Assembly (NCBI RefSeq): GCF_900188385.1
Contig: NZ_FZOI01000001.1
Span: 806,001 to 870,000 of the forward strand
DNA: 64,000 bases
Direction of reading: 5' to 3'
DNA from: Azospirillum sp. RU38E
GTDB taxonomy: Bacteria; Pseudomonadota; Alphaproteobacteria; Azospirillales; Azospirillaceae
Position numbers and translations under genes: made by a program. This document shows, piece by piece, positions 26,467-34,549 of this stretch (position 1 is the first letter of the stretch; each line of letters starts with the position of its first letter). The notes beneath the pieces are model-generated. The model was given only the letters and a program-made list of their open reading frames with translations. It had not been told where the DNA came from and made no database searches.

Positions 26467-27452
26467 CGTCCCGGTTGTGCCAAGGCCAGCCGGCCCTGGA
26501 AGCCGCCCGCCGGCGGCGACCCGCCCAGGGCCTGGGCCATCAGCGTGACATTATGGTCGATCATGCCGATATAGGTGCCCTCATAGGTGCCGGCAGCCCC
26601 CATGGCATCGGAATAAAGCTGGCCGCCAATGGCCACCTTGTGCCCCTTGGCGGCGGCGCCCTGCACCAGGGCCTGGACATTGCGGTCCGAGACGCTGCTT
26701 TCCACGAACACCGCCGGGATTTTCCGCGATGCCAGCATGGTCACCACGGATTCGATGCGTTGCAGCCCGGCCTCTGATTCCGTGCTGATGCCCTGGATGC
26801 CCACCACCGTCAGCCCATAGGCGCGGCCGAGATAGGAGAAGGCATCATGCGCCGTTACCAGCACCCGCCGTTCAGCCGGCACAGTGGCCAGCGCATCGCG
26901 CGCATAGGCGTGCAGCCGGTCATAGTCTGCCGCCGCAATGGCGGTGCGGCTGCGATAGGTGTCGGCATGGGCGGGATAGAGGGTGGAAAGCTTGTCGCGC
27001 ACCCCTTCCAGCGCCCGCTTCCACAGCGACACATCCATCCAGACATGCGGATCGGGATGGCCCTCCGCCCCTTCCGGGTGCAGCAGCAGGCTGGCGGGCA
27101 GCGCGCTGGCAGCCGGGTGGACGGGCTTGCCGCCCGCCGCCAGCTTTTCCAGCGTCTCCGTCATCTTGCCTTCCAGGAACAGCCCGCTGGGGAACACGGC
27201 ATCGGCGCGCATCATCGCCACCGTGTCACTGCGCGTCAGCTTATAGGAATGCGGGTCGATGCCTTCGCCCATCAGGCTGGAAATCTCCGCCGTGTCGCCG
27301 GCCACGGCGCGCAGCAATTCCGCCACTTGCCCCGTGGTGGCCAGCAGGCCGGGCTTGCCCGCCGCCGCCCTTGCTGAGGCCGGCAACAGGCTGGCGGCAC
27401 CGGCAAGGGCCAGCAGATGGCGACGGGACAGGGGGGCGCTGCGGCGGCTCAC
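26463..27452 (-). CDS. Periplasmic Mn/Zn-binding protein of the ABC importer
   Basis: About 329 residues, cluster A-I (ZnuA/TroA) family. Metal-site residues are in GIDPHSY, DPHVWMD, a late VTAHDAFSYLGRAYGL and FVESSVSD. There is no His-rich loop, which favours manganese over zinc. The signal peptide contains SRRHLLALAG, a possible Tat motif. The GTG at 27452 was chosen because the likely promoter -10 is at 27486-27491, which would leave the upstream in-frame starts (27503, 27515) untranscribed. First gene of the importer operon. Confidence 0.88.
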   Translation of the reverse strand: MSRRSAPLSRRHLLALAGAASLLPASARAAAGKPGLLATTGQVAELLRAVAGDTAEISSLMGEGIDPHSYKLTRSDTVAMMRADAVFPSGLFLEGKMTETLEKLAAGGKPVHPAASALPASLLLHPEGAEGHPDPHVWMDVSLWKRALEGVRDKLSTLYPAHADTYRSRTAIAAADYDRLHAYARDALATVPAERRVLVTAHDAFSYLGRAYGLTVVGIQGISTESEAGLQRIESVVTMLASRKIPAVFVESSVSDRNVQALVQGAAAKGHKVAIGGQLYSDAMGAAGTYEGTYIGMIDHNVTLMAQALGGSPPAGGFQGRLALAQPGR

Positions 27453-27485
27453 GGTCAGGCTTCGTCCTTGGAATGATTCCAGATT

Positions 27486-27515
27486 ATCATATAAACCGCC
27501 CATGGGCGGGTGCAA
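27486..27515 (-). promoter_or_regulatory. Promoter with palindromic operator for the metal ABC operon
   Basis: On the minus strand TTGCAC (27515-27510) and TATGAT (27491-27486) are separated by 18 bp. The spacer contains the perfect 14-bp palindrome CCGCCCATGGGCGG (27496-27509). A repressor bound there would block RNA polymerase, as expected for a metal-responsive regulator; which one is not known. Confidence 0.55.
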
Positions 27516-27566
27516 GCCGTGGTTTATAACAGTTCCATGGCTGAAACGGTCGCGGGATGCCTGCGG

Positions 27567-28208
27567 CTATTCGGCATCGTCGGTTCCGGGTTTCGGCTTT
27601 CCGCGCCTTCCCACCGTGGGCACGATGGTCGGGTGCTGCATCAGTGCCAGGAAGGGCAGGTCGGACGGGCGGTTGCCATAGCCATAGGTGGCGGTGAAGG
27701 GGCCGTCGCTTTCCAGCAGTTCGGCCACCCGGCGGGCCTTTTCATCGCGCACACAATTACCGCCCTGCATATGGCCGGTCAGCACCCCATTCACACATTC
27801 CATTTCCGTTGCCATCAAGCCATCCACCGGCAGATCGGCCAGCAGGCGCGGCATGTAAAGCGCCAATGCGCCGGTGGCGACAATCACCCGGTGGCCCTTG
27901 TCGGCATGGCGGCGCAGGGCATCCAGCGTGGGTGGGTGCCAGCGCAGCCAGCCAGCCAGATCGTCGGCGGCGGCCTTTGCCTTGTCGGCCGGCACCCCCT
28001 TCAGGGTGCGGGCCAGCAGGCCGGCCTTCACCTGGGTGCGGATATCCCCGCCCTTGCCCCGGCTGGCCCGCAGCACGGCGGCGCGCAGCGACCGCACCAT
28101 GGCAAAGCGCGCCTTGCGCTTGCCCACCACCCGTTCCAGGAAGGGCAGCAGACTGTCGCCGGCAACCAGCGTGCCGTCGAAATCAAAAATGGCGATGCCC
28201 TTGCTCAT
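27567..28208 (-). CDS. HAD-superfamily (IB) phosphatase, SerB/PgpC-like
   Basis: About 213 residues from ATG 28208. Motif I is FDFDGTLV with both aspartates, motif II is VATGA, a Lys lies in DEKARR, and motif IV reads YGNRPSDLPFL. The helical cap between motifs I and II is of the C1 type seen in SerB and YfhB/PgpC enzymes. The substrate is probably a small phosphate monoester or phosphatidylglycerophosphate. Followed 52 bp later by the metal operon promoter. Confidence 0.82.
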   Translation of the reverse strand: MSKGIAIFDFDGTLVAGDSLLPFLERVVGKRKARFAMVRSLRAAVLRASRGKGGDIRTQVKAGLLARTLKGVPADKAKAAADDLAGWLRWHPPTLDALRRHADKGHRVIVATGALALYMPRLLADLPVDGLMATEMECVNGVLTGHMQGGNCVRDEKARRVAELLESDGPFTATYGYGNRPSDLPFLALMQHPTIVPTVGRRGKPKPGTDDAE

Positions 28209-28233
28209 GATCCCTGGAACCTGTGAACCGGAT

Positions 28234-28641
28234 TCAAAGGGGCAGGCGGCGGCGGATGGCCGCCCCCACCCATGCCCCAACGATAACGCAAAGCGGCGAC
28301 CACCAGACCGAATCGGGGGTCTGGAAAATTTCGCCCATCACCCCGGTGAAGGCCAGCAGGGTCAGCACGCCGAGAAAGACGGAACTGGCGGTGGATTCCG
28401 GGGTCGACAGGCGCAGGCGCAGCCGTTTCAGCGTCAGCCGCAGGCCGGCATGGGCCAGAAAGGCGGCCAGCGTGCTCATCAAAAAGGGCACCAGCGCCCC
28501 ATCCACCAGATCGGGCACGCCATCGCCCCAGGTCGCACTCATCACCGCCCCGGCCTTCAGCATCAACAGCCAGACCAGCGCATAGAAGATGGCATAGAGC
28601 AGCACGCCATTGGCCAGATGGCTGAAAATACGCGCGAACAG
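28234..28641 (-). CDS. Small membrane protein, unknown function, unusual start
   Basis: About 136 residues if translation begins at CTG 28641, or 124 from GTG 28605. GGGGGGAGG lies 5 bp before the CTG and no ATG/GTG/TTG is in frame between the preceding stop and 28605, so the CTG is a real candidate. Three or four hydrophobic segments and a basic middle (about residues 65-80) are visible. No family is recognised. It precedes the HAD gene by 25 bp on the same strand. Confidence 0.6.
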   Translation of the reverse strand: MFARIFSHLANGVLLYAIFYALVWLLMLKAGAVMSATWGDGVPDLVDGALVPFLMSTLAAFLAHAGLRLTLKRLRLRLSTPESTASSVFLGVLTLLAFTGVMGEIFQTPDSVWWSPLCVIVGAWVGAAIRRRLPL

Positions 28642-28756
28642 TGTCGCCTCCCCCCGGATAACCCGCGGCCATCAAAGCCGGTTGGCGCTTTTCTCTCAAG
28701 CCCTTTCCGGGTAAAGGCTGGCATCTGTATCGTTCCTGCTGGAAGGACCAAGGATT

Positions 28757-29701
28757 ATGGCGCGCGAAAAGATCATCATTGATACCGATCCCGGCCAGGA
28801 TGATGCCGTGGCCATGCTGCTGGCCTTCGGCTCCCCGGAAGAGATTGAGGTGCTGGGCATCACCGCCGTGGCCGGCAATGCGCCGCTGCACCTGACAGAG
28901 GTGAATGCCCGCAAGATTTGTGAGCTTGCGCGGCGCACCGATGTAAAGGTCTTTGCTGGCTGTGACCGCCCGCTGTTCCTGGACCTGCACACCGCCCCGG
29001 AAGTGCATGGGGAAACCGGGCTGGACGGCCCGCATCTGCCCATGCCCACCATGCCCCTGCAGGAACAGCATGCCGTCGATTTCATTATTGAGACGCTGCG
29101 CAGCCATGACGCCGGCACGGTGACCCTGTGCCCCGTGGGGCCGCTGACGAACATCGCCACAGCACTGACCCGCGCGCCGGATATCGCGCCGCGCATCAAG
29201 CAGATCGTGCTGATGGGCGGCGCGCAGACCGAAGGCGGCAACAGCAGCCCGGTGGCGGAGTTCAATATTTTTGTTGATCCGCACGCGGCCGATATCGTCC
29301 TGCGCTGCGGCGCGCCCATCGTGATGTTCCCGCTGGATGTGACGCATCAGGTGCTGACCTCGCAGCGGCAGATGGCGCGGGTGAAGGCCATTCCCGGCCC
29401 GATCGGGCAGGTGACGTATGAGATGCTGGATTTCTATCGTCGCTATGATGAGGCGAAATACGGCACCGATGGCGGCCCGCTGCACGATCCCTGCACCATC
29501 GCCTGGCTGCTGAAGCCGGAACTGTTCACCGGCAAACTGTGCAATGTGGCGGTGGAAACCGCCAGCCCGCTGACCATCGGCCAGACGGTGGTGGACAAAT
29601 ATATGAAGACCGGCCGCCCGGCCAATGTGCAGTACATGATGCAGGCCGATGCCGATGGTTTCTTCGACCTGCTGATCGAACGGCTGCTGCGTCTGGTGTG
29701 A
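28757..29701 (+). CDS. Inosine-uridine-type nucleoside hydrolase
   Basis: 314 residues. The N-terminal IIDTDPGQDDAVAML holds the calcium-binding aspartate cluster (DTDPGxDDA). NIFVDPHAADIVL and the late GPLHDPCTIAWL histidine, thought to protonate the leaving base, are present. It splits ribonucleosides into ribose and base for salvage. AAGGACCAAGG precedes the ATG. Monocistronic; the stop sits next to an inverted-repeat element. Confidence 0.93.
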   Translation: MAREKIIIDTDPGQDDAVAMLLAFGSPEEIEVLGITAVAGNAPLHLTEVNARKICELARRTDVKVFAGCDRPLFLDLHTAPEVHGETGLDGPHLPMPTMPLQEQHAVDFIIETLRSHDAGTVTLCPVGPLTNIATALTRAPDIAPRIKQIVLMGGAQTEGGNSSPVAEFNIFVDPHAADIVLRCGAPIVMFPLDVTHQVLTSQRQMARVKAIPGPIGQVTYEMLDFYRRYDEAKYGTDGGPLHDPCTIAWLLKPELFTGKLCNVAVETASPLTIGQTVVDKYMKTGRPANVQYMMQADADGFFDLLIERLLRLV

Positions 29702-29859
29702 TACCAATCTCCCTTGATCGTGACCGATCCAGGGAGATTTCGCGTTCCCTCAGTCGCCGGGCGGGCGCATCCGCGCCCTTGGCTCACGCCGCACGTGCGG
29801 CGGGCCGGCAGTCGCCGGCCTCCAATCCGCCAAGGGTAAAACCCTCGGCGGATTGGTAT
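29701..29859. repeat. 159-bp structured repeat element with ATACCAATC ends
   Basis: The ends are inverted (ATACCAATC at 29701-29709, GATTGGTAT at 29851-29859). Inside are several nested hairpins: 29706-29714 with 29731-29739, a GCCGCACGTGCGGC palindrome near 29789, GCCGGC/GCCGGC near 29805-29820, and AATCCGCC...GGCGGATT at 29824-29854. No reading frame fits. It looks like a non-coding, MITE- or REP-like element between convergent genes. Confidence 0.65.
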
Positions 29860-29882
29860 GACACAAGCTGAGGGGATGGCGG

Positions 29883-31037
29883 TCAGTCTTCCGCCATCCC
29901 CTCAGGCAGCACGCAGTTGCGCACGCTGGCCCCCTTGAACAGGCCGTCGGGCACCGCTGTCTTGGTGAAATCCACCCATTCCACCGTGGCATCGCGCAGG
30001 CGCAGCGGCAGGCTGCCGCCGCCGCGCAGTTCCAGCGGTGCCAGATCGGCGGCCTCCAGCAGCGCATGGCGCAGCGTCGCCCCCTCAAAGCCAGCACCGC
30101 GCAGGTCGGCGCTCGACAGGTCGGCATAGGGCAGGTTGGCGCCGTTGAAATCGGCGGCGGCCAGCTTGGCATGGGAAAGCAGGGCGCCCGACAGGTCGGC
30201 CCCGCGGAAGGAAATGGCCGATAGCTCGCGGCCGCGCAGATCAACACCCTTCATCTTGCGGCCGGTGAAATCCGCCCGCGCGCCGCTGCGCCCGCCACTG
30301 TCCACCCATTCTTCATGGGCGGCCACCAACCGGTCAATCTCCGCCAGATTATTCAGATGCTCGGTGAAGGCTGACAGGCCCTGGAACATGCGCCGCGTCG
30401 TGTCATTGACCGTGAAGGTGGCATCCTTGATATCGGCATTATAGAAATTGGCGCCATCCATGTTGGCGCCCAGCAGCACCACGCCCTGCAGGTCCGCCTC
30501 GCTGAAATCGGCCTTGGCCAGATTGGCATTGCGCAGGTTGACGCCGCGCAGCTTCACCTTGCGCATCACCGCATCCTCCAGGGAGGCTTCCTCCATATTG
30601 CAGAAGGAAAGGTCGGTGACATATTCCCGGCTGATGACGTCGCGCTCCCCCTCGCTGTTGCGGCGATGCATGGTCAGGTTGCCCATGCGCATGTCGCTGC
30701 CATCCAGCTTGGCCTGGGCCAGATCGGTCTTGTAGAGCCGGGCCCCGCGCAGGTTGGCGCGGGTGAAGTCGCAATGTTTCAGATTGGCGCCGATGAACAG
30801 GCTGTTGGAAAGATCAGCCTCCCGAAAACCGCACCCTTCCATATCACATTGCGACAGGTTGCAGGCCAGCAGGATACTCTGGGAGAGATCAAAACCACGC
30901 AGCTTGGTGCGTTCCAGATTGGCCAGCCGCAATTCCAGCCGCTTGCCGCTGCGCCTTTTCAGGAAAAGCGAATGCTGGGCCAGGAGCAAGGTCAGATCTT
31001 GCTTGGAACGGGTGGATGAGCCGGAAAGGTCGGTCAT
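29883..31037 (-). CDS. Pentapeptide-repeat protein 1
   Basis: 384 residues, no signal peptide. Two right-handed beta-helix blocks of A(D/N)LXX repeats (about 48-210 and 255-345) flank a non-repeat insert of about 45 residues (near 215-255, with TRRMFQGLSAFTEHLNNL). The N-terminus (about 12-40) resembles a small conserved cap (LLLAQHSLFLKRRSGKRLELRL). Paralogous over its whole length to the next minus-strand gene. Known pentapeptide proteins include gyrase-protecting DNA mimics, but this one is larger and its role is unknown. Confidence 0.85.
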   Translation of the reverse strand: MTDLSGSSTRSKQDLTLLLAQHSLFLKRRSGKRLELRLANLERTKLRGFDLSQSILLACNLSQCDMEGCGFREADLSNSLFIGANLKHCDFTRANLRGARLYKTDLAQAKLDGSDMRMGNLTMHRRNSEGERDVISREYVTDLSFCNMEEASLEDAVMRKVKLRGVNLRNANLAKADFSEADLQGVVLLGANMDGANFYNADIKDATFTVNDTTRRMFQGLSAFTEHLNNLAEIDRLVAAHEEWVDSGGRSGARADFTGRKMKGVDLRGRELSAISFRGADLSGALLSHAKLAAADFNGANLPYADLSSADLRGAGFEGATLRHALLEAADLAPLELRGGGSLPLRLRDATVEWVDFTKTAVPDGLFKGASVRNCVLPEGMAED

Positions 31038-31192
31038 GGTAAGGGTCAGTCAGTCAGCAGAGCATAAAAGCCAGCGCGCAAACTGAATGCCTATGTGTGC
31101 GGCGACTGGTTGACGCTATCCTGCCGCCTTTTTTTAAAAATACAAATAATTAACTTATTAATAGATTTCGATGGCCCATCATTCACCTGTGG

Positions 31193-32326
31193 TCAGGCAT
31201 CGATCTCGGCGAAGCTGCATTCCCGCAGCACGGCACCGGCCATCTGTTCCGGCGTGATGTTGCACAGGCTGAAGCTGGTCCATTCCACGCTGGCCCCGGC
31301 AAAGCGGGTGGCCAGCTTGCCGCCGCCGCGCAAATCCAGATCGCCGAAATCGGCCGCATCCACGTTTGTGTGCAGCAGGCGGGCATTTTCCAGGCTGGCC
31401 CCGCGCAGATCGGCGCTGGCCAGTTCGGCATAGGCCAGGGTGGCCCCGTTGAAATCGGCAGCGGCCAGCCGTGCATGGGCCAGCTTGGCGCCCGTCAGGT
31501 CCGCGCCCCGGAAGGAGACGGCTGACAGTTCCCGGCCGCGCAGATCAACCCCGCGCAGGGCCTTGCCGGCGAAATCCGCCCGCTGGCCCGCACGCCCGCC
31601 GGAATTCACCCATTCCTCATGCGAGGCGACAGCGCGGTCGGTCTCCCGCAGGTTGGACAGATGTTCTTCAAAGGCGGGGTTGCCGGAGAACAGGCGCCGG
31701 GTTTCATCATTCACCGTGAAGACGGCATTCTTGATATTGGCCCCGGTGAAGATTGCCCGGTCCATCGTGGTGCCCAGCAGCACCACGCCCTGCAGATCAG
31801 CGCCCGAGAGATCGGCGCCGGCCAGATCGGCATTGCGCATATTGACGCCGCGCAGTCGCACCTTGTGCAGTACCGCATCGCGCAGCGTCGCCTCTTCCAT
31901 GTTGCAATAGGAAAGGTCGGTGGTGAATTCCCGCTGCGTTGGCACCCCCCCGCTGTTCAGGGTGATGGAACCGATGCGCATGTCGCTGCCGGTCATATTG
32001 GCCTGCTGCAGGTCCGATTTATAGAATCGGGTACCGCGCAGGTCGGCGCGGGTGAAATCGCAATGGCGCAGATTGGCGCCGATGAACAGGCTGTTGGACA
32101 GGTTGGCGGCCTGGAAATGGCAGCCTTCCAGATCGGTATGGGACAGGTTGCAGGCCAGCAGCAGGCATTGTGACAGGTCGAAATTATGCAGCCGCATCCC
32201 GGAAAGGTTCTGCAGACGCATCTCCAGCCGCTTGCCGGCATGGCCGCGGGCAAACAAAGTGTGCTGGGCCAGCATGACCTGCATGTCATGCGAGGGCAGG
32301 GAGTGGGCGCCGCGGGCGGTGTTCAT
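31193..32326 (-). CDS. Pentapeptide-repeat protein 2
   Basis: About 377 residues from the ATG at 32326, which matches the start of the paralogue; the frame opens at 32404. Same architecture as the neighbouring paralogue: N-terminal cap with MLAQHTLFARGHAGKRLEMRL, first repeat block, TRRLFSGNPAFEEHLSNL insert, second repeat block and a C-terminal cap with VEWTSF. The two lie 155 bp apart in tandem, an ancient duplication given their divergence. The gap between them (31038-31192) is AT-rich next to this gene's stop. Confidence 0.85.
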   Translation of the reverse strand: MNTARGAHSLPSHDMQVMLAQHTLFARGHAGKRLEMRLQNLSGMRLHNFDLSQCLLLACNLSHTDLEGCHFQAANLSNSLFIGANLRHCDFTRADLRGTRFYKSDLQQANMTGSDMRIGSITLNSGGVPTQREFTTDLSYCNMEEATLRDAVLHKVRLRGVNMRNADLAGADLSGADLQGVVLLGTTMDRAIFTGANIKNAVFTVNDETRRLFSGNPAFEEHLSNLRETDRAVASHEEWVNSGGRAGQRADFAGKALRGVDLRGRELSAVSFRGADLTGAKLAHARLAAADFNGATLAYAELASADLRGASLENARLLHTNVDAADFGDLDLRGGGKLATRFAGASVEWTSFSLCNITPEQMAGAVLRECSFAEIDA

Positions 32327-32445
32327 CAAGGTTTCTGTATCTGTTCTCTGCCGTGAATGCCGATCATGCCATACAATGACGCCCCGGTAAGCCACCAAGC
32401 GCACGCCCCGCGCCCACCAAAAGGATTATGTCCTTCGGTGGCACC

Positions 32446-33456
32446 TCAACCCCAGACGGCACTGATGGGCGGATAGGCCAGGGCCCCCTCGTAGCGCAGG
32501 CCGGGTTCCCGGTCGCGGGCCAGCAGCAGCGGCCCGTCCAGATCGACATAATCGGCCCCCTGGGCCAGCAGCAGGGCAGGGGCCATGGACAAGGATGTCG
32601 CCACCATGCAGCCGATCATGGTGCGCAGGCCCAGCACCTCCGCCCGCGCCTTCAGCATCAGCGCTTCGGTCAGCCCGCCGGTCTTGTCCAGCTTGATATT
32701 GATCACATCATAGCGGCGGGCCAGTTCCTCCAGCCCCTCCAGCCCATGCGCGCTTTCGTCTGCACCGATCAACAGCGGTCGGTCGATATCGGCCAGGGCG
32801 GCATCCTGGCCGGCGGGCAGGGGCTGTTCAATCATCTCCACCCCCAGATCGGCGAACTGACGGGGCAGGTGGGCCAGATCGTCCAGGCTCCAGCCTTCAT
32901 TGGCATCCACGATCAGCCGGGCAGCCGGGGCGGCGGCTCGCACGGCGCCAACGCGGGCCAGATCGGCCCCATCGCCGGCCAGTTTCAGTTTCAGCAGCGG
33001 CCTTGTGCCCGCCAGCGCGCGGGCCGCTTCCGCCATGGCCTCCGGCGTGTCGATGGACAGGGTGAAGGCGGTGGTCACCGGCAGCGGCTCCGCCAGCCCG
33101 GCCAGCCGCCAAGCTGGCTGGCCGGTGCGCTTGGCAGCCAGATCCCACAGCGCGCAATCCAGCGCATTGCGGGCGGCCCCTGCTGGCAGCGCCTGTTGCA
33201 GCGTGCCCCGGTCCAGCCGCCCGGACGCCAGGGCGGGGGCCAACCCCTGGATCGCCGCCATCACCCCTTCCACGCTTTCGCCATAGCGGGCATAGGGCAC
33301 ACATTCCCCCCGGCCGATGCTGCCATCATCGGCCGTCAACGTGGCCGTCACCACCAGCGCCTCGGTCTTGGCACCACGGGCAATGCGGAAACTGCCCCGG
33401 ATGGGGAAGGCGGTGCTTTCCACCGTCAGGGCAAGGGAGGGGGCATTCTCTGTCAT
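32446..33456 (-). CDS. Dipeptide (L-Ala-D/L-Glu) epimerase, enolase superfamily
   Basis: About 336 residues from the ATG at 33456. Muconate-lactonizing/epimerase fold: the catalytic KxK in LLKLKLAG (near 160), metal ligands in IVDANEGW, IEQPLP and GADES, the second lysine in INIKLDKTGG, and the DLDGPLLL substrate motif of dipeptide epimerases. It probably recycles murein peptides. AATP-dependent partner enzymes are not next to it. Confidence 0.87.
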   Translation of the reverse strand: MTENAPSLALTVESTAFPIRGSFRIARGAKTEALVVTATLTADDGSIGRGECVPYARYGESVEGVMAAIQGLAPALASGRLDRGTLQQALPAGAARNALDCALWDLAAKRTGQPAWRLAGLAEPLPVTTAFTLSIDTPEAMAEAARALAGTRPLLKLKLAGDGADLARVGAVRAAAPAARLIVDANEGWSLDDLAHLPRQFADLGVEMIEQPLPAGQDAALADIDRPLLIGADESAHGLEGLEELARRYDVINIKLDKTGGLTEALMLKARAEVLGLRTMIGCMVATSLSMAPALLLAQGADYVDLDGPLLLARDREPGLRYEGALAYPPISAVWG

Positions 33457-33642
33457 GGTGCGGGCGGGTTTCCAGGCTGGCAAAGAAGGGCAATCATCCT
33501 AAACCCGTTGCCATCACTTTCCCACCCCGGTCGCAATGCGACAGATTCTGTTGCATTGCCATGGTGGTCGCGCAGCAGGCTTCCCATGTGATAGACCGTT
33601 GGCGCCCGACGCCGAAGGGCGGCCTGATGGAATGGGGAAAAG

Positions 33643-34476
33643 ATGGATTTCCGCGTTGCCTGGCGTGAATCGCTGGCGGTCTACCTGCTGTTGCTGGCCG
33701 ATCCCGGCCGCGTCATCCGCTTTGCCGGGGCGCCGGCCCTGGTGCTGACCGTGCTGGGTGTGGCCCAGATGACGGGGCTGCAGGGCAGTACCGGCAATCT
33801 TCTTCTTCTGCTGTCGCTGCTGGGTACGATCTGGAGCGTGGGGGTGTGGACGGTGCGCTGGGCGCGCTTTCTGCTGCTGGGGGAAGATCAGGTGCAGTTC
33901 TGGGACATGCCGTTTGATGGGCGTGTCTGGCGCACCGGCGGCATTGTGCTGGCCTTGATTCTGGGCTCCCTGCTGGCGGCGATCATTCCCGCTTCCCTGG
34001 TCATGGCCTTGCTGACCGGGCTGGTCGGCGGCTTGCCCAAGGGCGGGCCGGCGGTGGACGCGCCCGCCCTGGCCGCCATGCTGCCGGACTGGTTCCATCT
34101 GCTGGCGATTCTGGTCTGCCTGCTGATGATGTTGTGGCCGGTGGCGCGGCTGGCGCCCGGCATCGGCGCCGTGGTGCAGGATCAGCCGATGGCGCTGGGC
34201 GGCAGCTGGAAGGCCACCGCGCGGCTGGGCGGTCTGCCGGCCTGTCTGGCCCTGCTGCTGGTCAGTGTGCCGCTGCAGATCCCTTCCGTGCTGCTGGTGT
34301 TCGGTTCGCTGGCCAGCGGCAATGTGTTGCTGCTGCTGGTCACCAATCTGGTGATGTCGCTGACCCAGCCGTTGGTGGTGGCCGCCTCTGCCCTGCTCTG
34401 GGCCCGCATCTATGGTGTGGCCATCGGTCCCTATATCAAGCCCCGCCCTGTGCGCACGGATGATGAGGCGGAATGA
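33643..34476 (+). CDS. Polytopic membrane protein, unknown function
   Basis: 277 residues with about six hydrophobic segments (near 22-42, 50-72, 103-130, 150-172, 195-222, 228-250). No catalytic motif is visible; overall it resembles YIP1-like or uncharacterised inner-membrane proteins. AATGGGGAAAAG precedes the ATG. Convergent with the FG-GAP gene, with hairpins between them. Confidence 0.7.
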   Translation: MDFRVAWRESLAVYLLLLADPGRVIRFAGAPALVLTVLGVAQMTGLQGSTGNLLLLLSLLGTIWSVGVWTVRWARFLLLGEDQVQFWDMPFDGRVWRTGGIVLALILGSLLAAIIPASLVMALLTGLVGGLPKGGPAVDAPALAAMLPDWFHLLAILVCLLMMLWPVARLAPGIGAVVQDQPMALGGSWKATARLGGLPACLALLLVSVPLQIPSVLLVFGSLASGNVLLLLVTNLVMSLTQPLVVAASALLWARIYGVAIGPYIKPRPVRTDDEAE

Positions 34477-34478
34477 CA

Positions 34479-34505
34479 CCAAGGGTCATGGGACATGACC
34501 CTTGG
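34479..34505. terminator. Hairpin between convergent genes
   Basis: A perfect 12-bp stem (34479-34490 with 34494-34505) with a 3-nt loop sits right after the stop of the membrane-protein gene. A second near-palindrome, GGTCATTCAATGACC, follows at about 34530-34545. Neither has a long T-run; the pair may act as a bidirectional terminator or be a repeat relic. Confidence 0.55.
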
Positions 34506-34549
34506 AGGCCGGCGACCGCTAAAAACCAGGGTCATTCAATGACCATGCT

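Noticed and set aside
31130-31192. Poly-T/poly-A stretch between the pentapeptide genes as an origin or mobile-element end
   Set aside because: It lies upstream of pentapeptide gene 1 and fits an AT-rich promoter or terminator region; no inverted ends or iterons are visible.
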